A stretch of DNA of 64,000 nt, taken from the NCBI RefSeq assembly GCF_900660575.1, contig NZ_LR215008.1, forward strand, positions 310,001 through 374,000. Direction: 5' to 3'. Below are positions 1 through 10,329 of the stretch, piece after piece. The translations under genes and the position numbers were made by a program. Source of the stretch: Mycoplasmopsis pulmonis. Lineage in GTDB: Bacteria > Bacillota_I > Bacilli_A > Mycoplasmatales > Metamycoplasmataceae. A model generated the notes under the pieces. It was given only the letters and a program-made list of their open reading frames with translations. It made no database searches and was not told where the DNA came from. Every line of letters starts with the position of its first letter. Positions within the stretch are counted from its first letter, which is position 1.

Positions 1-981
1 AGTTGAAGTTCCATCAATGATGTTAGCTCTTTTGATTCATTTTGTTCTAAATTCTTCATTGTAGTAGTGCTCTTTAGAAATCATTGAATCAAAAACCATT
101 AAAGTTCCTGTTGTATCAAAGAAATCTACATATAAAAATGTAAAAATTGATCAATAAAAAAGTGGATTTGAAAAAGCCTTTGAAGCACTTGTTCACATCT
201 CTTTTGAAGCCTCTGAAAATTTAGTAAAGTCACTAAAAGTTCTTAGTTGAAAAGTTTCTCTAAGCCCTTCAATTGTTCCTTTTAATGGAGAAGAGTCATC
301 CAAAGTTCAATTTTTGCTAATTCCATAAGTAATGGCTAGCATTATTACACCAGCGATCATCGAAATTATGACAGCTCCTTGAATTTTCAAAAGATAAAGA
401 ACAATCATAATTAGAAAAACTAAAATTCCAATAATAACCATTGGATTTTTAAAATCTCCAAGTCCAGTAAGAGTAGCTGGATTTGAGACAATAACTCCCA
501 TGTTTTGTAGACCTATATAACCAATTAAAAGCCCAATCAAAACTGAGATACTAATTTTTAAATTTTTTGAAACTGAATTTACCAAATATTTTCTTAAATT
601 TGTAACTGCAATCAAAAAATATAAATTTCCGGAAATAAAAACGGCAAGAAGAGCCCCGCCATATCCTATTCCTAGTGCATTTGCTACATTAAAAGTGAAA
701 AAGGCATTAATACCCATTCCAGGCGCAAGAACAAGCGGGACGTTGGCAAAAACACCCATTAAAAAAGTTGCTAAAAATGAAGAAATCGCAGTTCCTAAAA
801 AAATAGCTGCTAAAAATCCTCTCTTGCCACCTTGTCCATCTGCTAGAGATAGAATTGAAGGGTTGACTGAGAGGATATAAATCATTGCTAAAAAAGTGGT
901 AATACCACCGATAATTTCTTTTTTTATCAGAGTATTTCTCTCTGAAATTTTAAAGAAATTATCAATGTATTTATAAATCAT
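1..981 (-). CDS. NCS2/AzgA-type purine permease (3' end outside window)
   Basis: Membrane permease expected to import hypoxanthine, guanine or adenine by proton symport, a key supply for a purine auxotroph. The visible 327 codons give many hydrophobic helices. The N-terminal half contains the NPSILS stretch followed by the LAPGMGINAFF segment, which is characteristic of the AzgA/PbuG branch of NCS2 rather than of the uracil or xanthine branch. UGA is read as Trp near position 305. The start is the ATG at 979-981, preceded by a GAGGAG ribosome site. The C-terminus lies beyond base 1. Family assignment is firm; the exact purine cannot be decided from the sequence. Confidence 0.9.
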
Positions 982-1476
982 TAAAATCTCCTCATTTCTA
1001 AAATGTAAATAAAAAATAATGGGTTTAAAAACCCATTTTTATTATATAAGAGCAATAGTGAAATTTTAAATTTGGCTTTGATAAAAAGCTAAGAAATTTT
1101 TAACAACTTTTTGAAATTTTGTTGTAAAATGTTTTTGTTGGTTGTCTTAAAAAAAGCAATCTATAAAATTAGAAAGTGAAAAATGCGATTTGAATTTAAC
1201 CTTTGTTCGAAGAAAAATAAGAATGCCATTTTCAAAGCAAATATCTTTGCTATGAACTATTTTAATTTTAAGATTGAATCAGTTTTAAGATTGTAACTTT
1301 TAACTTTAATTTTAATAAGTTAAAATTTAACATAAGAAATCTTGATATTTGCAATCTTAAAAAATTTAAGAAGACATTTATCAAGATTTATTTTTTATGA
1401 TAACCAAACAACTAGTTAAACTATTAATTAAACTAATACTAATTTATAAAATTTTAAAAAAACTAAAGGAGATTTG
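982..1476. other. Intergenic region between divergent permease and opp operon
   Basis: About 495 bases without a convincing gene. Besides the permease promoter and hairpin, it holds an inverted repeat AGCAAA/TTTGCT at 1236-1251 and a weak TATAAA at 1445-1450 that could be the -10 box of the opp operon. The AAAGGAG ribosome site for oppA is at 1465-1471. No tRNA cloverleaf or known ncRNA was recognised. Confidence 0.4.
1019..1046 (-). promoter_or_regulatory. -10 box and 5'-terminal hairpin of the purine permease mRNA
   Basis: On the minus strand a perfect TATAAT (1041-1046) is followed at once by an 8-bp inverted repeat (ATGGGTTT/AAACCCAT, 1019-1036) and a U-rich stretch, about 38 bases before the permease start. 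The transcript would therefore begin with this hairpin. It could stabilise the 5' end or act as a minimal attenuator. I searched the leader for the conserved core of a purine riboswitch aptamer and did not see it. Confidence 0.5.
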
Positions 1477-4104
1477 ATGTTAAACAGACGCAGGCTTTTA
1501 AAATTTTTAATACCTACACTTTTACCATTGGGAATTATGACTATAGCTGTTTCTTGTTCTAATGGCCCATCAAATACAGGTGGACAAAATCAAAAAACAA
1601 CAAACCAAGATTCATTCCAAGCAAATGCAGCTACTTTTTTTGTTAGAGTTAACGAAAAAGTTCATAGACCTTTTGAAGAAGATATTACCTCTCAAGCTTA
1701 TTCTCTTGATCAAAATACACTTTTATATGGATCATTACTTTTTCAACTTGCAGCTTCAGGACAAACTAAAGCCACAAGTGAAGGAGTTATAAGTGAAAAA
1801 TCTAAAAACTGACATAAACTAGTTCATGCAGAAAAAGTTTATTTAACTCTAGCTGATGAAAATGGTCAAGAAAAAGTTGTTGTCTATGACAATGACAAAG
1901 TAGATAAATGAGTAGCTCACCCTTCAAATCCGTCAGTTGACATGGGTGAGTCTTCAGATCCAAAATCTATAAATAATCCAAAATTTTTAGAAGATCTTAA
2001 AAAAACAAAGAAAATGCAAGTAACTATTAAAAAAGGTAATTTCTGAGTTAATAGTAGAGGAGAAAAAACTCAATATGAAGTTAAAGCAGAGGATTTTTGA
2101 ACAAAATATGCTAGAACTTTCTTAAGAGATAACAAAGCTCGTCATGAAGCTGGAGGTTCTAAAGAACTTGATGAAATGGCAAGAAATAAATATAAAGGTC
2201 TAAGTCCTAATCCAGGATCTAATCCCTTTGATGCCAATGGAGAATATTCAGATGAATATCTTTTAAATATTTTTAACATTGACTATAAAGCTCTAAAACA
2301 TAAAGAAAAATTTTTACAAAAAACATCAGAGGAAAACCCAGAGCAAGCTCTAACTTTTATGAGTGCAGAGGGTCAAAAAGGAATGTATGACTTTTTCAGA
2401 AAAGTTTTCTTAGACACTAACATATTTACAGCAGCTCCTACTGATTACATTAAAGATAACAAAGCTACAAAAGATATAGCTCAAACAACAGGATTAGTTT
2501 CTGAAGTTGGTTACTATTGATATGGTGAAAAACCAAGTGATTTTCTTTCTGCAGGACCTTACTATTTATCAAGCGCTAATGCTGATAGAAGAATTTTTGT
2601 TCAAAATAAACACTTTTTAGATCAAGACTGGGTTAAAAATGAAAATGCTCTAAGAAGGCTTACATTCTTTACAACAACTCAAAATGTACAAGCTTATGCA
2701 AGAGAAGAATTTGAAGAGTACAAAGAAGGTAATAGGGTTACTATAAATTGAAATACTTTAGATAGTGCACAAAAACTTCAAATTATTGATAATCCTCAAA
2801 AATTTAACTTAAATTATCGAAAACCATTAGATAACAGTAGCATTAGAATTGCGGGAAATAATAACTTTGTTGCAAACCCTGGAAATCAACCTTCAAACAA
2901 AAGAGCTTACCAATTTAGTGATGCTTATTCTAAGTTAGTCTACGGTGCAAAAACTACTGAATTATCAGCTGAAACATCACCTGTTGTTAATAAACATTTT
3001 TGAACAGGAGATTCACTAATTTTTAGAACATTAATTTCAAATGCTTTTAATATTCACAAATATGGTCAATTAAATATAACTACTGAGTCAGTTTGAATTC
3101 CAACAGCTCGTCCTGATGCTTTAATTAACGGAAGCAATCATGCAAGCTCTCAATTTAAAACTCTTGCAGATGCAAAAGATATGAATTCACTTTTTGCTTT
3201 AGGTTATAATGAACAAAACAAAATCATAAAATTTGGTGAAAAAACTATTGAAGAAGATAGAAAACACTTTATAGCTAACCCTGACAATGATATTATTTCA
3301 AGCCGTTCTTCTACTTGAGAACAACTTCAAAAACAAATAAAACAACTTTTAGATAAGTTCTATCAAGCAAACACAGAATTTAATCCTCAAGATGAAAATG
3401 GAAAAATAAGTGCAAACTTTTATGAGGTTCCTCTTGCTATTGAAGAGAGAATTTTAACAACTGCAAAAATAGTAGAAAACATCAATAGGCTTGATCCTAG
3501 ATTAAACTTTAAAGTAATTCCTTACAACGAAAATGACACTAGCCAAGACCTTAGAGAATTTAGAGCTCCAACTAGTTGATCCGGTTGAGGATATGACTAT
3601 GACGGTTATGGTGGATTTTTGGGAATGGTTTTATATCCTAATTCCAGATTTCAATTTTTAACTTTACTTTGAGCTTTTGGAGCCTTAGATGAAAATCATG
3701 AATTGGCAAAAATTTTTCCACAAGTTTATAAATTAGCTAAAGAAATTAAAAATAATAAAAAACTTTTCCCTGAAGGGGCTAGAAGTTTTGAAGAAATTCA
3801 AAGTGCAACAGCAAAAGATCTTTCAATTGACATTATTAAATACTTGAAAAAAAATAAAAGTGATGACTTTGATGTAATTGGAGAGTATGCTAAATTTGCA
3901 AAAGAATATCAAGACAAGACAACTAATGAAGATTTAATTGCTCTGACAAAAGAATTTAACGTTTTATTTGGATGAAGTCCAAACAACGATTTAAAACACA
4001 CTCCAAAACAATTTTTACCTGTACTAGTAAATAAACACTACCAAGTTCCACAACACTCATTAAACAACTTGTCATATTACGATTGAAGAATTGTTAAAAA
4101 ATAA
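1477..4104 (+). CDS. oppA: Oligopeptide-binding lipoprotein OppA
   Basis: Extracellular substrate-binding component of the peptide ABC importer, anchored as a lipoprotein: positively charged MLNRRRLLK start, hydrophobic segment, and a lipobox ending at Cys27 (IAVSC). The mature part is 848 residues, long for an SBP_bac_5 protein but usual for mycoplasma OppA. Aromatic-rich stretches such as WGYDYDGYGG near the C-terminus look like the peptide-binding lobe. I chose the ATG at 1477 because AAAGGAG sits 5 bases upstream; the in-frame TTG at 1474 is too close to it. The stop overlaps the oppB start by one base (TAATG), indicating translational coupling. Function is inferred mainly from the operon. 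Confidence 0.88.
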
Positions 4105-5162
4105 TGATTAGCTATCTCTCTAAAAGACTTGGCTTATTCATATTTACCTTCTTCATAATTCTCTTTGTTGTTTATGTTTTTCAAGCTTCATTTGGAAATA
4201 TTCCTTTTAGTCAAGGAATACAAGAACCTCCTAGAGGATCAGATGAGCTTCAAAGACTAAATTCACAACTTAAACTTCATGGTTTTGATAAACCTGTTAT
4301 AGTAAGATTTTTTACTTGATTTTTTAATCTTTTAAAAGGGGACTTTGGAATTAGTTATGTTTCAAAAATTGAACTTCCCAAAGATGTTTTTTCGCGATTA
4401 AAATGATCAATTTTTATAAGTTTACCTGCTTTTATATTTAGTGTTATTATAGGAGTAAGCCTTGGTACACTAGCTGCTTACAAAAGAGCAAGTGCAATTG
4501 ATACATCAATTAATGCTTTTTCAACATTTTTTTCAGCTGTACCCTCATTTGTTTTAGCTCCCTTTATCATAATATTCTTTGCTAAAGTCTTCAACTTACC
4601 ATGAAGTTTTAGAGAAGTAGATGCTGAAACAGGTATAACTTTTGCAGAGACAATAAGATCATCAATAGCACCAATTTTTGTTTTTACCATTACCAATATT
4701 TCAGGATATGTAATTATTAGTAGAAACCAAATTGTTCAAGTTTTAACTTCTAATCAAGTTTTAATTGCAAAGTCAAAAGGTCTAACAACATTTCAAATTT
4801 TTAGAAAACATGTTTTAAGAAATGCTTCTTTACCTCTTGCGGCTGCTATTATTCCTTCATATCTTTTCATTTTGTCTGGTTCAATTGTTCTTGAATCACT
4901 TTTCAACATACCAGGAAATGCTCAAAATATTCTTGATGCTACAAAAAAAGGTGAAATTAATGTAATAATGTTTAATGTTGTATTCTTTACTGGTCTGTCT
5001 ATGCTTACTCAAATTTTAGTTGATATAATTTTTGTAATTTTAGATCCAAGAATTAAAATTTATTCTTCTTCTAGATGAAATTTGAAAAAAAGAATTCAAA
5101 GTTTTATAACCAGAAAAAACATTTTAGTTCAATTGCAAAGGAGAGCTAATGGAAGAAAATAA
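4104..5162 (+). CDS. oppB: Oligopeptide ABC transporter permease OppB
   Basis: First transmembrane subunit of the peptide importer (352 aa). It begins with the typical short cytoplasmic start and a long first helix (MISYLSKRLGLFIFTFF), followed by an extracellular loop and a five-helix BPD_transp_1 core. The EAA-type coupling loop can be seen as LIAKSKGLTTFQIFRKHVLRNA, where the A...G...I...H spacing contacts the ATPases. The last helix is followed by a basic tail. It starts inside the oppA stop codon and its 3' end overlaps oppC by 14 bases, so the subunits are probably made in step. Confidence 0.92.
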
Positions 5163-6303
5163 AAACACTCAACATAAACTCTCTGAAGCTGATTTAGCCT
5201 TATTGAACTTTGCATCACAAAATAATTTAAATGCAGCTCTTGTTGGAAAACCAAAAACTTTTTGAAAAGATATTGTACTAAGATTTTTTCAAAATAAATT
5301 TGCAGTTTTTGCCTTAATTGTATTTTTAGTAGTATTTTTAATGTCAATTTTTGTTCCTATTTTTTCACCTTATTCTTCAACAAAACCTATTTCAACAGCT
5401 GATGTTTCTTTGGTTCAAAAATTGCCCTCATCAATAGGAAACAAACCTCATAGAGTTCTTATTTCTTCGGATTTTTTAGATATTCTAAAAAACCTTGAGG
5501 CAAATAATCCTGGAACTAAAATTATTTTAGAAAGTCAAAGACTTGGAAATCAAGTTAGAATTTCTTATTATCCATACTTGGCTCTTTCACTTCTTTCTCC
5601 TACAAAACAACAATTTAGTTCAATAATAGGTACTGACAGTTTCGGAAGAGATCTTTGACTTACTTCTTGAGAAGGAACAAGAAATGCCCTTTTATTAGGT
5701 TTTATAGTTGGAACAATTCAAACATTTATTGGAATAATTGTAGGAACTTACATGGGATTTCACATTGGTAAAAAAGTTGATAACATCTTAATGAGAGTTA
5801 TTGAAATTATTAACTCAATTCCATGATTTTTGATCTTCATAATTCTTGTTCAAATTTTAGGAACTGACTATTTAAGTATTGGAATAATCCTTATTGTTTT
5901 AGGTTGAACAAACCCTACTTATGTAGCTAGAAGTTATACTTCAATTATTAAAGATGAAGAATTTCTTTATGCTTCAAAAGTTGTTGGTGCTTCAAAATTA
6001 AGAATTATTTATCTAGAAGCTCTTCCTCAAATAATTGGTAAATTAACCAATGTTTATTTAAATAGAATTATTGGTGGAATTTTTGCCCTTAGTTCACTTG
6101 CCTTTTTACAACTTATCTTTGATAACCCTTCATTAACACCTAATTTAGGATTAATTTTAAATAACTCAACTAGATTAATTGATGAAAATATTTGAGCAAT
6201 CATTTTGCCATCTTCAATTTTGGCCATTATTGTTATTACTCTAAAAATAACTTTTACAGGATTGCATGATGCTTTAGATCCAAAAACAAAGAAGGTTTCA
6301 TAA
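5149..6303 (+). CDS. oppC: Oligopeptide ABC transporter permease OppC
   Basis: Second transmembrane subunit (384 aa). A cytoplasmic N-terminal region precedes the first helix around residue 50, then a periplasm-type loop, then the permease core with GTDSFGRDLW, the hallmark of OppC/DppC proteins. The coupling loop reads YASKVVGASKLRIIYLEALPQ. An AAAGGAGAG ribosome site lies 3 bases before the ATG, inside the end of oppB. It is followed one base after its stop by oppD. Confidence 0.92.
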
Positions 6304-6304
6304 T

Positions 6305-7408
6305 ATGCATGCAAATGATATTGAACAAAAAAGCCAAAAAATTGATCAAAATAACATGGTTAAAAAAGATAGTAATTATGTTTTAAATGTTAAAAACTTA
6401 AATATTTATTTTAAGATTAGCAAAAAACAAAAGATTCATGTTGTAAGAGGAATTGATTTAAAAGTTGCTAAATCACAAATAGTTGGTTTAGTAGGAGAGT
6501 CAGGTTCTGGAAAAACTGTTACTTCCAAATCATTTTTAGGTATTAACTTTAATGACATAACTAGTTCAGATAAAATGGACATTTCTGGAATTGATGCAAG
6601 CAAATTTATCAAAAACAAAGATTGACTTAAAATAAGAGGAAAAAAAGTTGGTTATATACCTCAAGATCCTCTAACTGCTTTAAATCCAACAAGAACAATA
6701 GGTAAGCAACTTTTAGATGTTCTTCACAAGGATCCAAGATTTAAAACCAAAAAAGAAAAAATTGATTATTTAGTTGATATTCTTGAAACCTTTGGTATTA
6801 GAGATGCTCGTTCTAAATTTAATTCATATCCTCATACCTTTAGTGGTGGGATGAAGCAAAGAGTTGTTATTGCCATGGTTGTTGCTTTAAATCCTGATTT
6901 AATTATTGCAGATGAGCCAACAACTGCTCTTGATCCAACAGTTCAAGCCTCTGTTTTATCATTGCTTGATGAAATTAGGGAAAAATATAAAATAGCTATT
7001 ATTTTTATTTCCCACAACATCTCAGTTGTAGCAAAATTTTGTGACTACATTTATGTAATGTATGCAGGTAAAGTTGTTGAAAAAGGAACTAGAAGAGATA
7101 TTTTTACTAACCCTAAACATCCTTATACCTGAGCTTTAATTAGTGCCATTCCAGAAAACAAGGAAAAAGCTCTTTATACCATTAAAGGAACTCCTCCGGA
7201 TATGGCTAATCTTCCTCCAGGAGATGCTTTTGCTCCGAGAAATGAATATGCCCTAGATTTAGATTATGTTAAGGAACCTCCTTTTTTCAAAATAAGCTCT
7301 ACTCATAGCGCTGCTACTTGGCTTTTACATGAAAAAGCTCCTAAAATTGAGTTAAAAGAATCTGTTGTTAAAAGACTAGAATCATTTAGAAAGGTTTTTA
7401 ATGAATAA
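6305..7408 (+). CDS. oppD: Oligopeptide ABC transporter ATP-binding protein OppD
   Basis: Cytoplasmic ATPase subunit (367 aa) with a complete nucleotide-binding domain: Walker A GESGSGKT, Q-loop GYIPQDPLTALNP, signature FSGGMKQR, Walker B LIIADEPTTALD and the switch His in FISHN. The C-terminal tail (KHPYTWALISAIP and the proline-rich part after it) is the oligo/dipeptide transporter C-terminal region. Trp is coded once by UGG near 7320, rare here against UGA. It overlaps oppF by 8 bases, so the two ATPases are coupled. Confidence 0.94.
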
Positions 7409-9746
7409 AGAAAGTAAAACTATTTTAGAAGTTAAAAATCTAAAGAAATTCTTTCACAACAAATTTGGAATAGTCAATGCAGTTGATAATGTTGAATTTA
7501 GTGTTAAAGAAGGAGAAATAGTCGGCCTTATTGGAGAGTCAGGTTCTGGAAAAACAACTGTTGGAAGATCTTTAATTCGTCTTTATGATGACTATTCCGG
7601 AGTTGTAATTTTAAATGGAAAGCCAATTTCAGGAAAAAGAATCTCAAGAAAAAAAGAAAAGTTTTTAAGAAAAAACATGCAAATGATTTTTCAAGATCCC
7701 CATGCTTCATTAAATGGACAAAAAAATATTTTTTCAATTTTAAAAGAGCCTTTAGTTGTTAATGGGATTTTAAAACAAGAGTTAAAAGATGTTCTAAAAG
7801 ATCTTAGCCTTGTTCAGCAAAATTTCTATTACACCTTTAGAGATAAATTTAATGACACAAAGCTAGAAAATTTTGAATTTAAATATGAAAGTGCTAAAAA
7901 AGCCCTTGGTTCATGAGAGGAAAAACTTGAAAAATTAACTTTTTCTCCTGAAGAAAAATTTGATGATCTTTTTGATTCTTATTTTAATTTCTATGAGTCT
8001 AATTATTCAATTCAGTCATTAGTTATTAATAATGAATATCGAAACTATGACAAGCTTTATAACTTTTATTTTGAAAAACAAAAAGACTATCGAAATAAAG
8101 TAAATATTGACCAAGATGAAATTGAACTAGCTACAATTAGAGAACAAATTGAACTTTATAATAAATATCACAAAAAAAGTGAAGACTACTATAAAGCAAA
8201 AGAGCTCTATGATAAAAATAAAAAATTGCTTGGAGAGTTTAAAAAATCTTTTGCAACTAAAAAAGAAAATGCAGTTAATATGATCAAAAGTTATATTAAT
8301 GAATTCTTTTTAGAATACAAGCTTGCCAATTCTAAAGCTTGAGATGCCACTTCTAATGAAGAGTGATCATATTACAAGTTAATAGCAACAGTAAATAAAA
8401 TATCTTATAAATTATTAAAAGTTTCTTTTTTTAAAAACCTTTTAAATACTAACCTTTTATTCTTTTTAAAATTCAATGAAGTTAGGTTTTTAATAGAGCA
8501 AATTAAAAAATACAATGAAGATTTTATTTATAAATTTAACTTACCAAAAACTTTTTCAAAAGGTTTTGAAAAAAAACTAGTTCTTGAAATTTATGATGCT
8601 TATAAGTTTAAAATTGATAAATATCTACAAAGAGCTCAAGAGCACAAAAACCTTTATTTAAAAGAAAAAGCAGATTTTGAAAATAGAAAAGCTCAAAGCA
8701 AAAAATCTTTTGCCTTTAATTCTGAAAATAATAAAGACTTTTTGCCAACTATTCAAAAATTAAAAGATGAATATGAAAAAGCTAAAAAAATCTTTGACCA
8801 AGGAGTTGAAAAATTCAATATTGAATTTAATAGTCGTCAAGAAAAAAGAGACAAAAGACTCAAAGAACTTGAGTCTTTATGACAAGAAGAGATTTTGGAT
8901 GTTCAAAAAAGAATTAAAGCAATATTTGCTAAAAAACACACTGAGTTTTTAAATTTTGTCAAAGATCAATTAAGCCAAAAAGGCAAAGATAAAAAAGAAA
9001 TTAATTTAATAGTTTCTCAATATGACAACATCCTAAAAGAAAAAGAAAAAAACTTTAATAATTTTGAAAAAGAAATTATGGTTATCCAAAGAGGATATGA
9101 AAATATCAAGATTCTTTATGGAATTGAAAGTGATAATAAGTTTTTTAAATACTACAACAAAGTCTTTTATCCTCAAATCATCAAAAAAGTAATTTTACAA
9201 GAAAAAATTTATAAAGCTCTTGAAGATGTAGGTCTTTTAAAACAATTTGCCTATCGATATCCTCATGAATTTTCAGGAGGTCAAAGACAAAGAATTGTTA
9301 TAGCTCGTGCTTTGATTGTTGATCCTAAATTAATAATCGCTGATGAGCCTATAGCTTCACTTGATATTTCTATTCAAGCTCAAATTGTTAACTTACTAAA
9401 AGAGCTTGGAAAAGAAAAAAACATTGGAATTGTCTTTATTGCCCACGATCTTTCAATGGTTGAATATATAGCTGATAAAATTTTAATTATGCATTTGGGA
9501 AAAATTGTTGAAAGAGGTAAAACTGAAAAAATTTATGAAAACCCTATTCATAAATATACAATCAATTTGTTTAATTCAATACCTAAAATGGCCAATGCAA
9601 ATGAACCTTTTAAAAAATCTAACTTTGATATTTCATATTTAGATGAGCAAAAGTTTCCAAACAAAATCTCATATTTTGACGTTGAAGATCAACACCAAGT
9701 TTTAGCCACTGCTAAGCAGTTTCAAGAATGAGTGAAAGCTAAATAA
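7401..9746 (+). CDS. oppF: Oligopeptide ABC transporter ATP-binding protein OppF with very large internal insertion
   Basis: Partner ATPase of OppD, 781 aa against about 320 for ordinary OppF. Walker A GESGSGKT is at residues 45-52 and the Q-loop (MIFQDPHASLNG) near 95-106. The signature FSGGQRQR appears only at 624-631, then Walker B LIIADEP (about 644-650) and FIAHD. Roughly 470 extra residues, rich in Lys, Glu, Asn and aromatics and apparently helical or coiled-coil, therefore separate the Q-loop from the signature. The reading frame is open throughout with UGA as Trp. All ATPase motifs are intact, so the protein is probably functional. Last gene of the operon; a terminator follows. Confidence 0.93.
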
Positions 9747-9767
9747 CTTTAATTAATAATAAGTTAA

Positions 9768-9803
9768 TAAAAAATTATCCATCTTTTTTGTGGATAATTT
9801 TTT
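9768..9803 (+). terminator. Terminator of the opp operon (possibly bidirectional)
   Basis: An 11-bp stem (AAAATTATCCA with TGGATAATTTT) closes a short loop and is followed by a U run. It lies 22 bases after the oppF stop. The minus-strand version also ends in U residues and could stop transcripts arriving from the convergent gene at 9830. Confidence 0.85.
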
Positions 9804-9829
9804 GTCTCTTTTAAAAAGTTAATAATTTA

Positions 9830-10321
9830 TTAAACTAAGTAAAAACCAAATTTTCCTCATTGGTAAATTACCTTTTGACCATCTTTAACTTTTGTTTTTC
9901 CATCATTGTAAAGAGCTATGTAATACTTTTGTGAAAAAAAAGGAATTAGGCCATTAAAAACATTCTTAATACTTTTAAATGTTCATCTAATATAAAGATT
10001 GTCAATAATTTCTTGGTCAAAAAAACCTTCCTTGTCAACAATATCTAAAAGTTTTTTAGATATATTTAGCTTTATTTTTCTAATTTGTTGAAGTTGATTG
10101 AAAAATTTAAATTCTCTGTCAGAGTTAAAATTTAAAATTGCTTCTTTGTGAATTAACCCTTCATTTTCAATTAGTGATTTTAAATCTTTTGAGTGTTTGC
10201 TAATAAAACTTCTTCTTTTGGGACTAAAGATTTTTCAAACAGGAGGAATAACTCAAAAAGAACCATTGACAAAGTTAATTTTCAAATTAGCAACTTCAAA
10301 AGATTCAAGCTTTTTATCCAT
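9830..10321 (-). CDS. Hypothetical protein, 163 aa, downstream of the MIP-type protease
   Basis: This frame is open only with UGA as Trp (four in-frame UGA codons). The protein begins MDKKLESFEVANLKINF, is basic, and has no signal peptide or clear membrane helix; a PFFSQKYYIALYN segment lies near the end. It starts 8 bases after the stop of the protease lipoprotein and has no ribosome site of its own, so it is probably translated by reinitiation from the same transcript. I do not recognise the family. Cytoplasmic location is inferred from the lack of a signal. Confidence 0.65.
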
Positions 10322-10329
10322 AATTATAA

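Noticed and set aside
1236-1251. AGCAAA/TTTGCT inverted repeat as a terminator or riboswitch part
   Set aside because: The stem is only 6 bp with no U run and no surrounding conserved structure; a similar sequence near 23220 is imperfect and probably chance in AT-rich DNA.
1474-1476. TTG as start of oppA one codon upstream of the ATG
   Set aside because: It would leave only 2 bases after the AAAGGAG ribosome site; the ATG at 1477 has normal spacing.
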